Both the position numbers and the translations under genes were made by a program. 64,000 bases of DNA from Schlesneria paludicola DSM 18645. Lineage in GTDB: Bacteria; Planctomycetota; Planctomycetia; Planctomycetales; Planctomycetaceae. The stretch covers positions 1 to 64,000 of the forward strand of contig CAMCMU010000011.1 of assembly GCA_945876035.1 (NCBI GenBank). The letters are read 5' to 3'. Positions 30,746 to 40,795 of the stretch are shown piece after piece (within the stretch, counting starts at the first letter, position 1; the number at the start of each line of letters is the position of its first letter). The notes beneath the pieces are model-generated. The model searched no databases, had not been told where the DNA came from, and was given only the letters and a program-made list of their open reading frames with translations.

Positions 30746-31516
30746 GAATTGTCTTCCTCTCTTGTGTCAATCGTTCTCTTGATTTGCGTGCGAGCCGTCG
30801 CAGAATCCCCCCACCGAACCTGATTTTGAGAAATCCACCGGCGAGTTCGGGGCTTCCTCCGGCCAACTTTCGTCTGACGGGAAGCACTGGAGAAAATCAT
30901 AAACCGAACCGAGGCAGTTCGCTTTAAAGAAATGACAAAAAAACTCCGAAGTCTGCGTGCAATAATACGTCATCACGGCAAACCCGGAAAATTCATCAGA
31001 GTGGAACTCACCCACAAAGACCACACAACCGAGTGCCTCTTGCCGAAAACTCGACGCACCCAACGCAGATGGCACCTTGTTGTTATCCCGTGAGGCAACA
31101 GGCCTCGATTGTCAACAGACGATCCGTAAATTCAAAGCGGTTCCTTTTCCGCCTCCAGAGTTGCACCGACCAGCAATCGGAACGGGCAAGTCCAATTCAA
31201 AAACCGGTTTTCAACACCTAATTCGGCGTACAAAGATATTACTGAAAAAGACTTGTGATCGGTCACCGACAATAGTCGCCTCTCCAACAACAATCATTCT
31301 GGCCAGAAAAACATCGGCTCCCCGATCGTCGTCTTAGCGAAGACTCGTTCTTGCTTGGCATGAGCCTAGGGAACGCCTCGCAGACAGGTTCTGAGTCCGC
31401 GTAAAACGATCTGTCCCCGAGTGGGCTCCATGTCCTCTTGCCGAATTTCCACAGATGATTCATATAGGTACCTCTCGAGCCGGGTCAGAGAGATGAAATT
31501 TTCAAGGAAGAAAAAA
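30746..31516. other. Divergent upstream region of the YTV and cyanophycinase-like genes
   Basis: It should hold the promoters of both flanking genes. A minus-strand frame at 30767-31075 reads partly like a protein (MTYYCTQTSEFF, SVYDFLQCFPSDES) and ends 21 bases before the YTV start, but its GTG start has no SD. It is left as a possibility only. The A+T-rich part just upstream of the YTV gene is the likeliest promoter site. Confidence 0.35.
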
Positions 31517-32785
31517 ATGCGTCGTATCGTCATTGTCATTCTGGCCATCATCAGCGCCCGTGGAATGACTGCCAATACGTGTTCTGCAGCCGACTCGACA
31601 CCTGATCAAAAGCAGGGTGTTAGTGGGTCGCTGGTGATCATTGGCGGATCAGAAAGGTTTGATCAACGGGAATACTGGGAAAGCATCGTCGAGCTTGCCG
31701 GAGGCCCGGGGGCACGCATTGCGGTATTTCCGACCGCCAGTGGAGATCCTGTGAAAAAGGGCGGATGGGTGATTTCCGCCTTGAACAAGGCCGGAGCCGA
31801 TGCGTTTCTTGTTCCGGTCGCTTGGCGCAAGGTCCCGTTGTCGCCTCAGGAAGCCGTCTCGGATCCTGAGCTTGTCGGGCAGGTCCAAGAGGCGAGCGGC
31901 GTCTTTTTGATCGGGGGTGAGCAGGATCGGATCGTAAAAGCGCTCTACACCCTCGAAGGACGATCGACGCCGATGCTTGACGCCATTTGGGATGTTTACC
32001 GCAGAGGGGGTGTCATCGCCGGCACCAGTGCAGGTGCCGCTGTCATGAGCCGAGTCATGTATCGCGATGCCGAATCGGTTTTGGGAACACTGTTGCACGG
32101 AGTCCACTGGGGAAAGGAGATCGACCGGGGTCTAGGGTTTCTCGACGATGAGTGGTTCGTCGATCAACACTGTCTCGTGAGAGGACGTTTCGCGCGGACC
32201 TTGGTAGCGATGCACGATCAGGGATTCAAATATGGAATTGGCGTTGATGAAAATTCTGCCGTCATTGTAAAAAATGGGAAAGACCTGACCGTGATTGGCT
32301 ACAAGGGGGCACTTGTGATGGATCTCACGCGAGCCGAACACGATCCCGCCCAGCAGCGATTTAATCTCAAAAATGTCCGTCTAACCTATCTTGATCGTGG
32401 CGATCGTTTCGACCTGAAGACGCTTCAAGTCACTCCCTCAGATGAAAAACTGGACGACCAAAAGATCGATCCGACGTCGCCCGATTTCCAACCGGATCTC
32501 AAACGGCCACTGTTTTTTAATGACGTTCTGGGCAATATGACTGTTGTCGATCTGATGGGTCAGTTGATGGAGAGCATCCATGGCGAGGCAATCGGGTTGG
32601 CGTTCGACGGAGCGCAAGCAAGAAAGCAGGCCGTGGATGGTTTTGAGTTCAAATTCACACGCGACGGCGAAAGCGTCGCGTGGTACACAGAGCTTTTCGG
32701 AGGCGACGACTATACGGTGTTGAACATTCGTCTGGACATCAATCCGATTCGGATCCTCGGCCCCCTCTACGAGTCTGACAAGTAA
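31517..32785 (+). CDS. Exported cyanophycinase-like serine peptidase (S51)
   Basis: 422 residues. Signal peptide (about 1-25). The S51 fold is clear: SLVIIGGSERFDQ, then ASGVFLIGGEQDRIV, and the nucleophile elbow IAGTSAGAAVMS with catalytic Ser. LDDEWFVDQHCLVRGR follows with the expected His/Arg. Cyanophycinase cleaves beta-Asp-Arg dipeptides from cyanophycin; an exported form suggests scavenging, and a different substrate is possible. A C-terminal extension (residues about 290-422) has a beta-rich appearance. The ATG at 31517 is preceded by AAGGAAG. Its terminator is shared with the porin gene. Confidence 0.85.
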   Translation: MRRIVIVILAIISARGMTANTCSAADSTPDQKQGVSGSLVIIGGSERFDQREYWESIVELAGGPGARIAVFPTASGDPVKKGGWVISALNKAGADAFLVPVAWRKVPLSPQEAVSDPELVGQVQEASGVFLIGGEQDRIVKALYTLEGRSTPMLDAIWDVYRRGGVIAGTSAGAAVMSRVMYRDAESVLGTLLHGVHWGKEIDRGLGFLDDEWFVDQHCLVRGRFARTLVAMHDQGFKYGIGVDENSAVIVKNGKDLTVIGYKGALVMDLTRAEHDPAQQRFNLKNVRLTYLDRGDRFDLKTLQVTPSDEKLDDQKIDPTSPDFQPDLKRPLFFNDVLGNMTVVDLMGQLMESIHGEAIGLAFDGAQARKQAVDGFEFKFTRDGESVAWYTELFGGDDYTVLNIRLDINPIRILGPLYESDK

Positions 32786-32931
32786 CAAACCGAAGGCGAT
32801 CGGATCCGCACTCCAATCCTTGAGAACGCATCGGTTCCCCCTGCCACATGATGTGGACGGATGGGGATGGAGACCGCGTGCTTCAAAGCGACGAAGAGCC
32901 GGCGTCAAACCGTGAACCCCGCGACACTAAT

Positions 32932-32967
32932 GAAGGGACTCTCGGAAATGATTCCGAGAGTCCCTTC
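32932..32967. terminator. Bidirectional terminator between cyanophycinase-like and porin genes
   Basis: Arms GAAGGGACTCTCGGAA (32932-32947) and TTCCGAGAGTCCCTTC (32952-32967) make a perfect 16-bp stem with a four-base loop (ATGA). It lies 147 bases after the plus-strand stop and 86 bases from the minus-strand stop. The motif GAAGGGACT recurs at 32989, within an overlapping weaker stem. Confidence 0.7.
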
Positions 32968-33052
32968 GAATCGGTAATCGGCACCGAAGGGACTGTCGTT
33001 TGCCCTTCGGGTAAGGTCGCAGCCACGATGCCGTCCATTGGCGGAAATTTGG

Positions 33053-34498
33053 TTAGAAGGTCAGAATGGCATCAATACCGAACTGCGTCTGATTGAAGAG
33101 CTCCCCGCTGTAATCTGGACCGGTATAGGTTTGATGATTGCCTTCAGAGAACATATAGCGCACTTCAGGGCGAATGATCAAATTGGCAATCGGCTTGACG
33201 TTCACGCCACCGGTCAAAGTTTGATAGGACGTCCCATCGGCTTTGTACCACTCGTAGCGGACACCCGCCTTCGTTTTGGCGTTGATGTCGTAGAAGGCAT
33301 AGTTGATCAAGCCCGTCGAGTTCCGAGCAACACCGGCACCCGGAGGACCAGGAACGAAGCCAGTCGGAGTCGGATTCGCATTGAAATCGACATTGGCATT
33401 TGTTCCAAGAACGTCGAACTGATGTACCGTACTCCACTTCTCGGCCCATTTGCGGGTCAGGATCACGCTGTTAATCGCGCCGTCACCACGCCAGCCAAGG
33501 TTTCCATAAATTCCCGCGTAGAGCAACGATGTCTTGTCGTCGATCGTGTAAGTGAAACCGCCGATGGCGCTGTTGCCACCGTCGTACTGGGCAAATCCCG
33601 TATCCATGCCCGCCACCCAGCCACCGATGAGCGCTAGTTTGTCGCTGGTCTTGTAGGTCCCCAAGACACCGGTGTGAGTGAATGGCTCACTATTGTAAAA
33701 CGTCAGTTGACGGCTGAGGAAGAAATTGCCATTCGACGGGATCACTTCGTAGCCGATCGGGGTATAAAAGTGACCGGCCTTCACGGACAGGCTGCCCATC
33801 GCTACTTCGGCGTACAACTGAGGCAACGCCCATTCGTAAGCACCATGATTAAAACCGTTGAAGTAGTCATATTTCCCTGCATCGACGTTACCAAATGCCT
33901 GACCTTCGTTGCCGTCCAGACCGAAAATCACATCTGTGCGGAAACCCCAGTCGAATCCCTTGCTGCCATCAGCGACCTTGCCCGCAAACAGGTACTGTTG
34001 GTTCAATCCAAAAAACTTGTATTCCTTCTGACTCACAAACGGTCCGTTACCCGCGAACGCACCGTCGGGTCCGCTCTGGTAGCCAAACTGCGTGAAGCCA
34101 CCGAAGATCCAGCCCTTATCTTTAAAGCGGTTCCCACCACACTCCGTGTCAAACAGACTGATCGCTGTCCACGGTTCACCGAGTTCGCCACCGAGCAAAC
34201 CACAACCCATTCCGCAGCCATTGAATAATGCATTGGGGTCGCAGACAGCTGTCGCGGCGGACGGAGTTGTCCCGTCCGGAGAACACTTTCCGTTGTAGTC
34301 TTTAAGACGGGTGGCGGCGTCGTCGAACAACTTGTCACAACAGCCACCCCCTTGGATTGTAGGGCTGCCCTGCGTCGGAGCACTGCACGCTGGTTCCGCA
34401 ACTGCCGAACGAATCGTGCCGAGCAATCCTCCAACACCATACAAGAGTGATAAACCGACCCATAAATTCGTCCAGTGAATTTTCTTTTTTAGGACCAT
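33053..34498 (-). CDS. Outer-membrane beta-barrel porin of the planctomycete type
   Basis: 481 residues. Signal peptide (about 1-34). A Cys-rich N-terminal segment (GGGCCDKLFDD, FNGCGMGCGLLGGELGE) is followed by alternating beta strands (WIFGGFTQFGYQSGPDG, FGLNQQYLFAG, LPQLYAEVAMGSLSVKAGHF) and ends in an aromatic residue (FGIDAILTF), the C-terminal signature of outer-membrane barrels. Such porins are abundant planctomycete surface proteins. The Cys clusters may form disulfides with the Cys-rich wall proteins nearby (inference). The ATG at 34498 follows GGGAG by 7-8 bases; the in-frame start at 34519 lacks this. Confidence 0.8.
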   Translation of the reverse strand: MVLKKKIHWTNLWVGLSLLYGVGGLLGTIRSAVAEPACSAPTQGSPTIQGGGCCDKLFDDAATRLKDYNGKCSPDGTTPSAATAVCDPNALFNGCGMGCGLLGGELGEPWTAISLFDTECGGNRFKDKGWIFGGFTQFGYQSGPDGAFAGNGPFVSQKEYKFFGLNQQYLFAGKVADGSKGFDWGFRTDVIFGLDGNEGQAFGNVDAGKYDYFNGFNHGAYEWALPQLYAEVAMGSLSVKAGHFYTPIGYEVIPSNGNFFLSRQLTFYNSEPFTHTGVLGTYKTSDKLALIGGWVAGMDTGFAQYDGGNSAIGGFTYTIDDKTSLLYAGIYGNLGWRGDGAINSVILTRKWAEKWSTVHQFDVLGTNANVDFNANPTPTGFVPGPPGAGVARNSTGLINYAFYDINAKTKAGVRYEWYKADGTSYQTLTGGVNVKPIANLIIRPEVRYMFSEGNHQTYTGPDYSGELFNQTQFGIDAILTF

Positions 34499-34970
34499 CG
34501 TCAACTCCCTTAAAATCATTCCCGATGAAATTCAAATTTTCAAACTGTCGCATGCGCAGGGCAAATCAAAACGCTAACCTACCACGTCTTAAAAAAACCT
34601 TTACACCAATTCGCCTTGGGATTTATTTCGGCTCTTTTCCAGATCGAATCCGCTCCTTTGAATCGACCTCGAACAGAACCGTTTCAGTATTCGGCATCCT
34701 GATTATCAAAAGTGTCTGCCTAATCATTGCAATCAGATATCCGAGGCCATTCGAAATAGACTACTGGTCAGCGTCCTAACTCGTTTTGCTGATTTGGATT
34801 CTGGTTGAATGGCGGTAACAGACAATCTCGCTTGCAGGGACGACCACAAGGGTCTAGACTGATCCTCAAGCGACACGTTGTCCGACCGACATCACGGATC
34901 GGTCTTCGGGATTCCACGAGCAGCAGTCTCGTCGTGGAGATTTCACACATTTCTGGCAGGTATGCGGATC
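34499..34970. other. Divergent upstream region of porin and rpmE genes
   Basis: No gene is seen. It must hold two divergent promoters. A+T-rich stretches (about 34560-34700) lie upstream of the porin, but no boxes stand out enough to call. Confidence 0.4.
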
Positions 34971-35240
34971 ATGAAACAAGGCATTCATCCCGACTATCAA
35001 ATGGTCGTGTTCCAAGACACCTCGACTGGGGCGCAGTTTTTGGCTGGTTCAACAATCAGAACAACCAAATCCTGTGTCCTCGATGGCACGACCTATCCCA
35101 TGGTCACGGTTGATATTAGTTCGGCATCACATCCGTTCTTCACCGGCAAGCAGAAGATCCTAGATGCTGCCGGTCGAGTGGAAAAATTCACCCGAAAATA
35201 CAATTGGGGCAAAAAGGACGCGGAAAAAGCCGCGGATTAG
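34971..35240 (+). CDS. rpmE2: Ribosomal protein bL31, type B (zinc-free)
   Basis: 89 residues, starting MKQGIHPDYQMVVFQD, the usual L31 N-terminus, which fixes the start at 34971 rather than the longer frame from 34878. The zinc-ribbon CxxC pair of type A L31 is absent; only one Cys is present (TKSCVLDG). The core VDISSASHPFFTGKQKI and FTRKYNW is standard. It is a large-subunit surface protein at the subunit interface. Upstream AGG is 10 bases from the ATG. It is followed by prfA after about 150 bases, a common pairing. Confidence 0.92.
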   Translation: MKQGIHPDYQMVVFQDTSTGAQFLAGSTIRTTKSCVLDGTTYPMVTVDISSASHPFFTGKQKILDAAGRVEKFTRKYNWGKKDAEKAAD

Positions 35241-35394
35241 CGACACTTGGGATAGACGGACTGCGGTTCTTCACGCAATGTTGCCCTTCTGCAGTTGTTT
35301 TGTGTTGCGGTCGACTCGTACCGACAAGGTGCGATGAATTGGCCGACCGACCTGGAACACCACGGCACTTCCCGTTCGCATCGGTCTATTTCCC

Positions 35395-36471
35395 ATGTTT
35401 CCCGTTCTACAGGCCAAACTCGAACGTTATGAAGAGTTGGAGCGACTGCTTCAGGATCCGGAAGTCCTTTCTCAAACGTCACGAATGATCGAATTGCAGC
35501 GCGAACATGGCGGCTTGGGGAAGGTTTCGAAAATCGTCCGCGAGTTCAATCAACTGCTCGCCGACTTAGCAACGGCTCGTGAGATGCTCGATTCGGCCAA
35601 GGACACGGAAACGCGAGAGTACGCTCGGGCGGAATGCGAAGAGCTTCATTCGAAATTCGAAGTGATGCAGGTCGAGCTTGAAGATATCGTGACGGCAGGC
35701 GACTCCATGACCCGCGGAAGCTTGATCATGGAGATCCGCGCCGGAACCGGCGGTGACGAAGCCGCTCTTTTCGCTCGCGATTTATTTGAGATGTATACCA
35801 AGTTCGTGGAGCAGCGGGGTTGGAAGTGTGAGGTTCTCGAAATTTCCGTGACGGAACTCGGGGGACTCAAAGAAGTCGTTCTGTCGATTACCGGTGACGG
35901 TGCATTTCACCAATTGCAGTTTGAGAGCGGCGGACATCGTGTGCAACGCGTTCCAGAAACGGAGACCCAGGGACGTGTTCATACCAGCGCCGCGACAGTA
36001 GCCGTCATGCCAGAGGCGACAGACATCGACGTCGAGATTCGCGACGAGGATCTACAGATCGACACCATGCGTGCCGGTGGTCCAGGCGGACAAAAAGTTA
36101 ACAAAACGGAATCGGCCGTCCGTATCACACACATTCCCAGTGGCATCGTTGTTCGGATCCAAGACGAAAAAAGCCAGCACAAGAACAAGGCGAAAGCGAT
36201 GCGAGTTCTTCGAAGCCGGCTAATGGAATCACGCCAAGATCAAATCAACAAGGAACGCTCGGCCCAACGTCGAACCCTGGTTGGTTCAGGGGATCGCAGT
36301 GAACGAATCCGAACCTATAACTTTCCACAGAATCGCCTGACCGATCATCGCATCAATTTGACGCTCCACAAACTGGACCAGATTATCGTCGGGCACATGG
36401 GTGAAGTGATCAATTCCATGGTTGAATTTGATCGTAACGAACGTCTGCATGGCGGTGGCTTGCTCTCCTGA
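35395..36471 (+). CDS. prfA: Peptide chain release factor 1
   Basis: 358 residues, the normal length. The stop-codon-recognition loop reads [20 protein letters not shown], with PET as the PxT motif of RF1 that reads UAA and UAG. The catalytic GGQ lies in [17 protein letters not shown]. The C-terminal domain ([20 protein letters not shown]) is complete. No SD is visible at the ATG. It is followed immediately by prmC, whose product methylates the GGQ glutamine. Confidence 0.95.
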   Translation: MFPVLQAKLERYEELERLLQDPEVLSQTSRMIELQREHGGLGKVSKIVREFNQLLADLATAREMLDSAKDTETREYARAECEELHSKFEVMQVELEDIVTAGDSMTRGSLIMEIRAGTGGDEAALFARDLFEMYTKFVEQRGWKCEVLEISVTELGGLKEVVLSITGDGAFHQLQFESGGHRVQRVPETETQGRVHTSAATVAVMPEATDIDVEIRDEDLQIDTMRAGGPGGQKVNKTESAVRITHIPSGIVVRIQDEKSQHKNKAKAMRVLRSRLMESRQDQINKERSAQRRTLVGSGDRSERIRTYNFPQNRLTDHRINLTLHKLDQIIVGHMGEVINSMVEFDRNERLHGGGLLS

Positions 36472-36510
36472 TTGCGTCTTTTCGATTCACAACTCCCTAG
36501 GGAGAGTTTC

Positions 36511-37476
36511 GTGTCACAGGACCCCTCACCACCCCCGTCTGTCCCTGAAACATGGACAGTACGCCGCGTGATCGAATGGACAACAAGTCACCTCAAGAAA
36601 TACGGAAGTGAGACCCCGAGGCTGGATGCCGAGGTCCTGCTCGCCCATGCACGTGGCTGTCAACGGATTCAACTCTACACCGCCTACGATGAACCGTTGC
36701 CCGATGATGTACGAGCCACAATGCGAGACATGGTCCAACGTCGGGCGAAGTCCGAACCGGTCGCGTATCTTGTTGGACACCGCGAGTTTTTCAGTCTCGA
36801 TTTTCGAGTGAGTCGCGATGTGCTGATTCCGCGCCCCGATACAGAAACGCTGGTGATTGAAGTCATTGAAGCCGCCAAGTTACTGGACGCGCAGAGATCT
36901 TCGACGGACAACAACAATGGATGTCTCCGAATACTGGATCTCTTTACCGGTTCGGGTTGTGTGGCGATTGCTGTTGCCAAACACTGCTTGTCAGCCAAGA
37001 TCAATGTCGACATTGTTGCAGCCGACATCAGTTCCGCCGCGTTAAATATCGCTCGTGAGAATGCCCGCATGCATCAGGTGGATGATCGAATCACTTTTCT
37101 GGAGGGAGACCTGTTTGCCGAATTTCCAAAGGACGCCAAATTTGACATCCTTGCGGGAAATCCGCCGTACATACCGTCAGCAGAAATTGATTTGCTCGAC
37201 GATGAAATCTGGAAACACGAGCCTCGGCTGGCGTTGGATGGAGGCCCCCAAGGCCTGTCTGTCTTCGAACGACTGATCGCGACCGCACCCAAGTATGCGT
37301 TGCCCAATTCGCGGCTGTTAATGGAGATCTCGCCCGAACAAGCCGAGTCATTACAACAACAATTGCTTGCCAATGACTCTTATTCCGACGTTTCGGTGCG
37401 TCGAGATCTTGCGGGCCGACCCCGAGTCATCAAGGCCGTGTTGGATGGTGGAGAGATTATTGCTACAGAACGTTGA
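36511..37476 (+). CDS. prmC: Release-factor glutamine N5-methyltransferase
   Basis: 321 residues. An N-terminal helical substrate-binding domain (TPRLDAEVLLAHARGC) precedes a SAM-dependent methyltransferase fold with ILDLFTGSGCVAIA (motif I) and LAGNPPYIPSAEI, in which NPPY is the catalytic motif for the target Gln. It acts on RF1 and RF2. The start is GTG at 36511 with AGGGAG 6-7 bases upstream; a TTG at 36472 abuts the prfA stop but has no SD. The prfA-prmC order is conserved in many bacteria. Confidence 0.93.
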   Translation: MSQDPSPPPSVPETWTVRRVIEWTTSHLKKYGSETPRLDAEVLLAHARGCQRIQLYTAYDEPLPDDVRATMRDMVQRRAKSEPVAYLVGHREFFSLDFRVSRDVLIPRPDTETLVIEVIEAAKLLDAQRSSTDNNNGCLRILDLFTGSGCVAIAVAKHCLSAKINVDIVAADISSAALNIARENARMHQVDDRITFLEGDLFAEFPKDAKFDILAGNPPYIPSAEIDLLDDEIWKHEPRLALDGGPQGLSVFERLIATAPKYALPNSRLLMEISPEQAESLQQQLLANDSYSDVSVRRDLAGRPRVIKAVLDGGEIIATER

Positions 37477-37635
37477 TCGCGGTCACCCGTTCAATCTTGT
37501 GGCGAAAGGGGTGGTCCTCGACTCTCCTAGGCTTTCCGCAAAACAAAGGGCTGGCACGGTCGTACAATCGTTTGCTCTTCCCGCGGTCGAAATGCGACGG
37601 ACTCGACCATCGTCAATTTCAAGGAGATCGTTCAG

Positions 37636-38643
37636 ATGAAGTACCTCGTCACCGGTGCAGCAGGATTTATCGGAATGCATGTCAGCGCGGCGCTTCTCGA
37701 CCGGGGTGACGATGTCGTCGGGTTGGATAATCTCAATTCGTACTACACTGTGCAGTTGAAGCGAGATCGCCTCACTCAACTCCGCCAAAAGGCAAGATTC
37801 ACATTTCAAGAGCTCGATCTCGCTGATCGCGAGCGTCTGCCTCAACTGTTCACGAGCGAAAAATTTGATGTGGTGATCAATCTCGCCGCGCAGGCCGGTG
37901 TGCGTTATTCACTGACAAATCCACATGTTTACGTCGACAGCAATATTGTCGGCTATGTCAACGTCCTCGAAGCCTGTCGTCACTCCGGGGTAAAACACCT
38001 TGTTTATGCGTCATCCAGTTCCGTCTATGGCGCGAATGCGACAATGCCGTTTTCGATCCATCACAATGTTGATCATCCACTCAGTCTGTACGCTGCGACT
38101 AAGAAGGCCAATGAACTGATGGCCCACACTTATAGTCACCTCTACAGCCTACCGACAACAGGGCTACGGTTCTTCACCGTCTACGGGCCGTGGGGTCGCC
38201 CGGATATGGCTCTCTGGCTTTTTACACGCGCGATCCTCAACGGCGAACCTATCGATGTCTTTAATAACGGTCAAATGAGACGAGACTTTACTTACATCGA
38301 CGACATCGTACAGGGAGTGATTCGTATCGCGGATCAAATTCCCACAGGCGATCCCGCGTGGTCCGGAACTGACCCCGATCCCGCAACCAGCCGCGGCCCC
38401 TATCGCATCTACAACATTGGCAATAATCAACCCATCGAGTTGCTGCACCTGATTGAGACACTCGAAAGGGCGATCGGAAAAAATGCCGTGAAAAATTTTC
38501 TCCCTCTTCAACCCGGAGATGTACTCGCAACGTACGCTGACGTGGACGACTTAATTCGTGATGTCGGATTCCGCCCGACGACCGCCATCGAACAGGGAGT
38601 GCAGCGGTTTGTGGAATGGTATCGTCGCTACCACAGAGTTTGA
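37636..38643 (+). CDS. UDP-glucuronate 4-epimerase-like SDR
   Basis: 335 residues. The extended SDR pattern is complete: NAD-binding GAAGFIGMH, the QAGVRYS segment typical of UDP-glucuronate epimerases, the catalytic YAATKKANE (Tyr, Lys), and [15 protein letters not shown] followed by [11 protein letters not shown]. Members interconvert UDP-glucuronate and UDP-galacturonate for surface polysaccharides. The start has AAGGAGAT 9 bases upstream, the best SD in this region. It is probably monocistronic, 160 bases after prmC. Confidence 0.88.
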   Translation: MKYLVTGAAGFIGMHVSAALLDRGDDVVGLDNLNSYYTVQLKRDRLTQLRQKARFTFQELDLADRERLPQLFTSEKFDVVINLAAQAGVRYSLTNPHVYVDSNIVGYVNVLEACRHSGVKHLVYASSSSVYGANATMPFSIHHNVDHPLSLYAATKKANELMAHTYSHLYSLPTTGLRFFTVYGPWGRPDMALWLFTRAILNGEPIDVFNNGQMRRDFTYIDDIVQGVIRIADQIPTGDPAWSGTDPDPATSRGPYRIYNIGNNQPIELLHLIETLERAIGKNAVKNFLPLQPGDVLATYADVDDLIRDVGFRPTTAIEQGVQRFVEWYRRYHRV

Positions 38644-39522
38644 AAAACCGCGAACAATCTGCCCGAATAAAACGCCGTTCACTTCTATTGACGACGTTGT
38701 TACTGACCACCCCGCCATAGAAATTGAAATCCCGCCGCTCTTCAGTAAGCACGTCACCACTGAATCAAGCAAATCACAATCCTGAGAGGATTCCTAGTTC
38801 TCCGTGGGTGACAGGGACGTAACGGCCAACGAACCTCGTTGAAGCTGTTCTGTCAAAGCATTTGGCGGAAATATGATCTGGTCCGGTCATCCGGAAGATC
38901 GACTTTTCCATCTGTGTCGATTGATCACAGCGTCGAGGCTTTCCGCGCAGTGTCAGTGCCTTCGGACGTCTTGGTTTTAGTGACGTTCAGGACAGTGTCA
39001 CAGAAACACTAGGCACGACCATTTCTACCGTCACAGGCTATTGAGATCCTATATATTCGACCCAATATGACACGAATCGTGTCCAAAACATGAGGATTTA
39101 CGCGTCAAATTTTACCACAGACCATGCAGATACTACCACCAGTAAAACCGGCACATAAATTGACGCAACTCCCTATGAAAATAACGGTTTGAGTTCCTCA
39201 AGGTGTTGCACCTGCTCCGCCGATTCATAGTTCTAGTCACGCCAAATGCAAATGCCGGATGGTGCCCGCCGTGATTACATAATGATCTGTGAGGCGGATG
39301 CGGCACCTGTGCCTCTGCTGGCGACAACGGTTTGTGAATGGACGTATGTTTTTGAAGGTCGATGCGACCGGGAGCGGGGTAAAGGTAGCAGTCGTTAGAA
39401 ATGCGACGCGCGTCGCGGGCGGTGCTCAACACCGCTTGGAATTCCTCGGCTGACCGTTACCTGCGTTCCATGGGTCTGGACGACCCAAGTTCGAGATTCC
39501 CAAGGAAAGGATACTTAGCTCT
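38644..39522. other. Long upstream region of the Cys/Ala repeat protein gene
   Basis: No credible gene in about 880 bases. Several palindromes are present: GACACGAATCGTGTC (39069-39083), GCGACGCGCGTCGC (39403-39416) and CGGTG/CACCG (39420-39434). The A+T-rich part around 39040-39066 (CCTATATATTCG) could be a promoter. It may be a complex control region or hold an RNA gene that cannot be recognised by eye. Confidence 0.4.
39069..39083. promoter_or_regulatory. Perfect palindrome GACACGAATCGTGTC, candidate operator
   Basis: A 7+1+7 perfect palindrome about 440 bases upstream of the Cys/Ala repeat gene and next to the A+T-rich stretch 39040-39066. The size fits a dimeric regulator's site. It could also be chance. 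Confidence 0.3.
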
Positions 39523-40605
39523 ATGCGATGGATCAAGATGACTGGTGCTATGCTCGCGGCAATGGGTATGGCTAGCTTGGCGGAAGCCGGGCTTCTTTCT
39601 GGCCACCGGGGTTTGTGCGGTGCTTCGAAAGCCTGCTGCACGACAACCTGTGCGCCTGTGTGTTGCAAACCCGTGATCGTCAAGCCTTGCTGCCCGACGA
39701 TTCACACGTATCAAAGACGCTGCTCCGACATCAAGCCTCCCTGCTGCGATAGCTGCTGTGCTCCAGCTAGCTCCTGTCACGCAGCTCCCGCTGCTAACTG
39801 TGCTCCAGCTTGTGCAGCGCCTGCTGCTAACTGTGCTCCAGCCTGTGCAGCTCCTGCTGCTAACTGTGCTCCAGCCTGTGCAGCTCCTGCTGCTAACTGT
39901 GCTCCAGCTTGTGCAGCTCCTGCTGCTAACTGTGGTCCAGCGAGCTGCGGTACGACTGCGGGTTGTGGCACGAAGAGCTGCTTGACAGGATTTCGGGGCC
40001 TTCGGGGCCTGTTCAGTAAGCACTGCAAGACATCTTCCTGCACGAAAGTTTGTGATCCAGGTTGTGCAGCTCCTTCGGAAGCCAAATGCTGCAGTGCCAA
40101 TCCATGCGACATCGCTTGTTTGATATACGAATCGCAGACGGCCTGCTACGCTCGCCAACGACGCGCTGCCATTCGCAAGCTCGGAAACCGATACGATTGC
40201 ATCTGCAATCCAGAGATTATGACCGCGTTTGTTTACGCCTTGAATGATTCCGATCATCGAGTTCGCCGCCAAGCGGCTGACAAGATTGGTGATCAGATCC
40301 GAAAGAACTGCTGCTGCTGCCCAGAAGTCGTTGCCGCCCTGACCTGTGCCTTGGGCGATTGCGATCACGGTGTGGTTCGTCAAGCCACTCAGGCTCTCCG
40401 CCTGTGCGGATACGAAGTAGTTAGCGGCAACTGCAACAGCGGTTGCGCAACGGCTTGCAATTCGAACTGCACCAACGGCGGATGCACCACCGCTCCTGCG
40501 ATGATGCCAAGCCAAGGTTCTGCTGCTCCGGCTCCAGTCCCACCAGAAGAAAAGAAAGCTCAACGTCGAAGCAGCCTTTCCACGTTGCTCGGTATGTTGA
40601 ATTGA
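39523..40605 (+). CDS. Secreted Cys/Ala-rich repeat protein with HEAT repeats
   Basis: 360 residues. Signal peptide (about 1-22). A Cys-rich head ([20 protein letters not shown]) is followed at about residues 87-141 by five copies of an 11-residue unit related to [12 protein letters not shown] second Cys-rich stretch then leads into two HEAT-like helical repeats ([38 protein letters not shown]), and a Pro/Lys-rich tail ends [13 protein letters not shown]. The exported Cys-dense design parallels the YTV protein and suggests a disulfide-linked wall component. The start at 39523 has AGGA about 10 bases upstream; a terminator follows. No catalytic motif is present. Confidence 0.8.
   Translation: MRWIKMTGAMLAAMGMASLAEAGLLSGHRGLCGASKACCTTTCAPVCCKPVIVKPCCPTIHTYQRRCSDIKPPCCDSCCAPASSCHAAPAANCAPACAAPAANCAPACAAPAANCAPACAAPAANCAPACAAPAANCGPASCGTTAGCGTKSCLTGFRGLRGLFSKHCKTSSCTKVCDPGCAAPSEAKCCSANPCDIACLIYESQTACYARQRRAAIRKLGNRYDCICNPEIMTAFVYALNDSDHRVRRQAADKIGDQIRKNCCCCPEVVAALTCALGDCDHGVVRQATQALRLCGYEVVSGNCNSGCATACNSNCTNGGCTTAPAMMPSQGSAAPAPVPPEEKKAQRRSSLSTLLGMLN
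39781..39945 (+). repeat. Five tandem 33-bp units inside the Cys/Ala repeat gene
   Basis: The unit reads GCAGCTCCTGCTGCTAACTG then TGCTCCAGCTTGT, 33 bases and in frame. Copies start at 39781, 39814, 39847, 39880 and 39913; the fifth is degenerate at its end. The near identity at DNA level suggests recent or ongoing expansion by slippage or recombination. Confidence 0.9.
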
Positions 40606-40659
40606 ATCTGGATTTGTTGAATTGATAACCCAGCCCTTTCTGGCTGGAGTGCTACAACG

Positions 40660-40694
40660 AACACGGCCCTCGGACTCGTCCGGGGGCCGTTGTT
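40660..40694 (+). terminator. Terminator after the Cys/Ala repeat gene
   Basis: Arms AACACGGCCCTCGGA and TCCGGGGGCCGTTGTT pair with one bulge and one G-T pair around a short loop, and are followed by ATTT. It lies 55 bases after the stop and before asnS. Confidence 0.65.
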
Positions 40695-40795
40695 ATTTGC
40701 ATGTTTCGCCAAAAATTTGGAAACTCTCTTCTGCTGTTAAACATCTGAAGAGGTGCACGGGCGGAATCGGCCCTTATCGTTGGACACCATTCATT

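Noticed and set aside
30767-31075. 102-codon minus-strand frame just before the YTV start
   Set aside because: GTG start without an SD; only part of the product is protein-like. Left as a possibility in the intergenic entry.
39781-39945. Tandem repeats considered as a CRISPR array
   Set aside because: The units are contiguous with no spacers, in frame with a protein, and vary at third positions like codons.
39457-40563. Long minus-strand open frame of 368 codons opposite the Cys/Ala repeat gene
   Set aside because: The plus-strand gene has SD, signal peptide, in-frame 33-bp repeat and terminator; the antisense frame is Ser/Trp-rich and repeats only because the other strand does.
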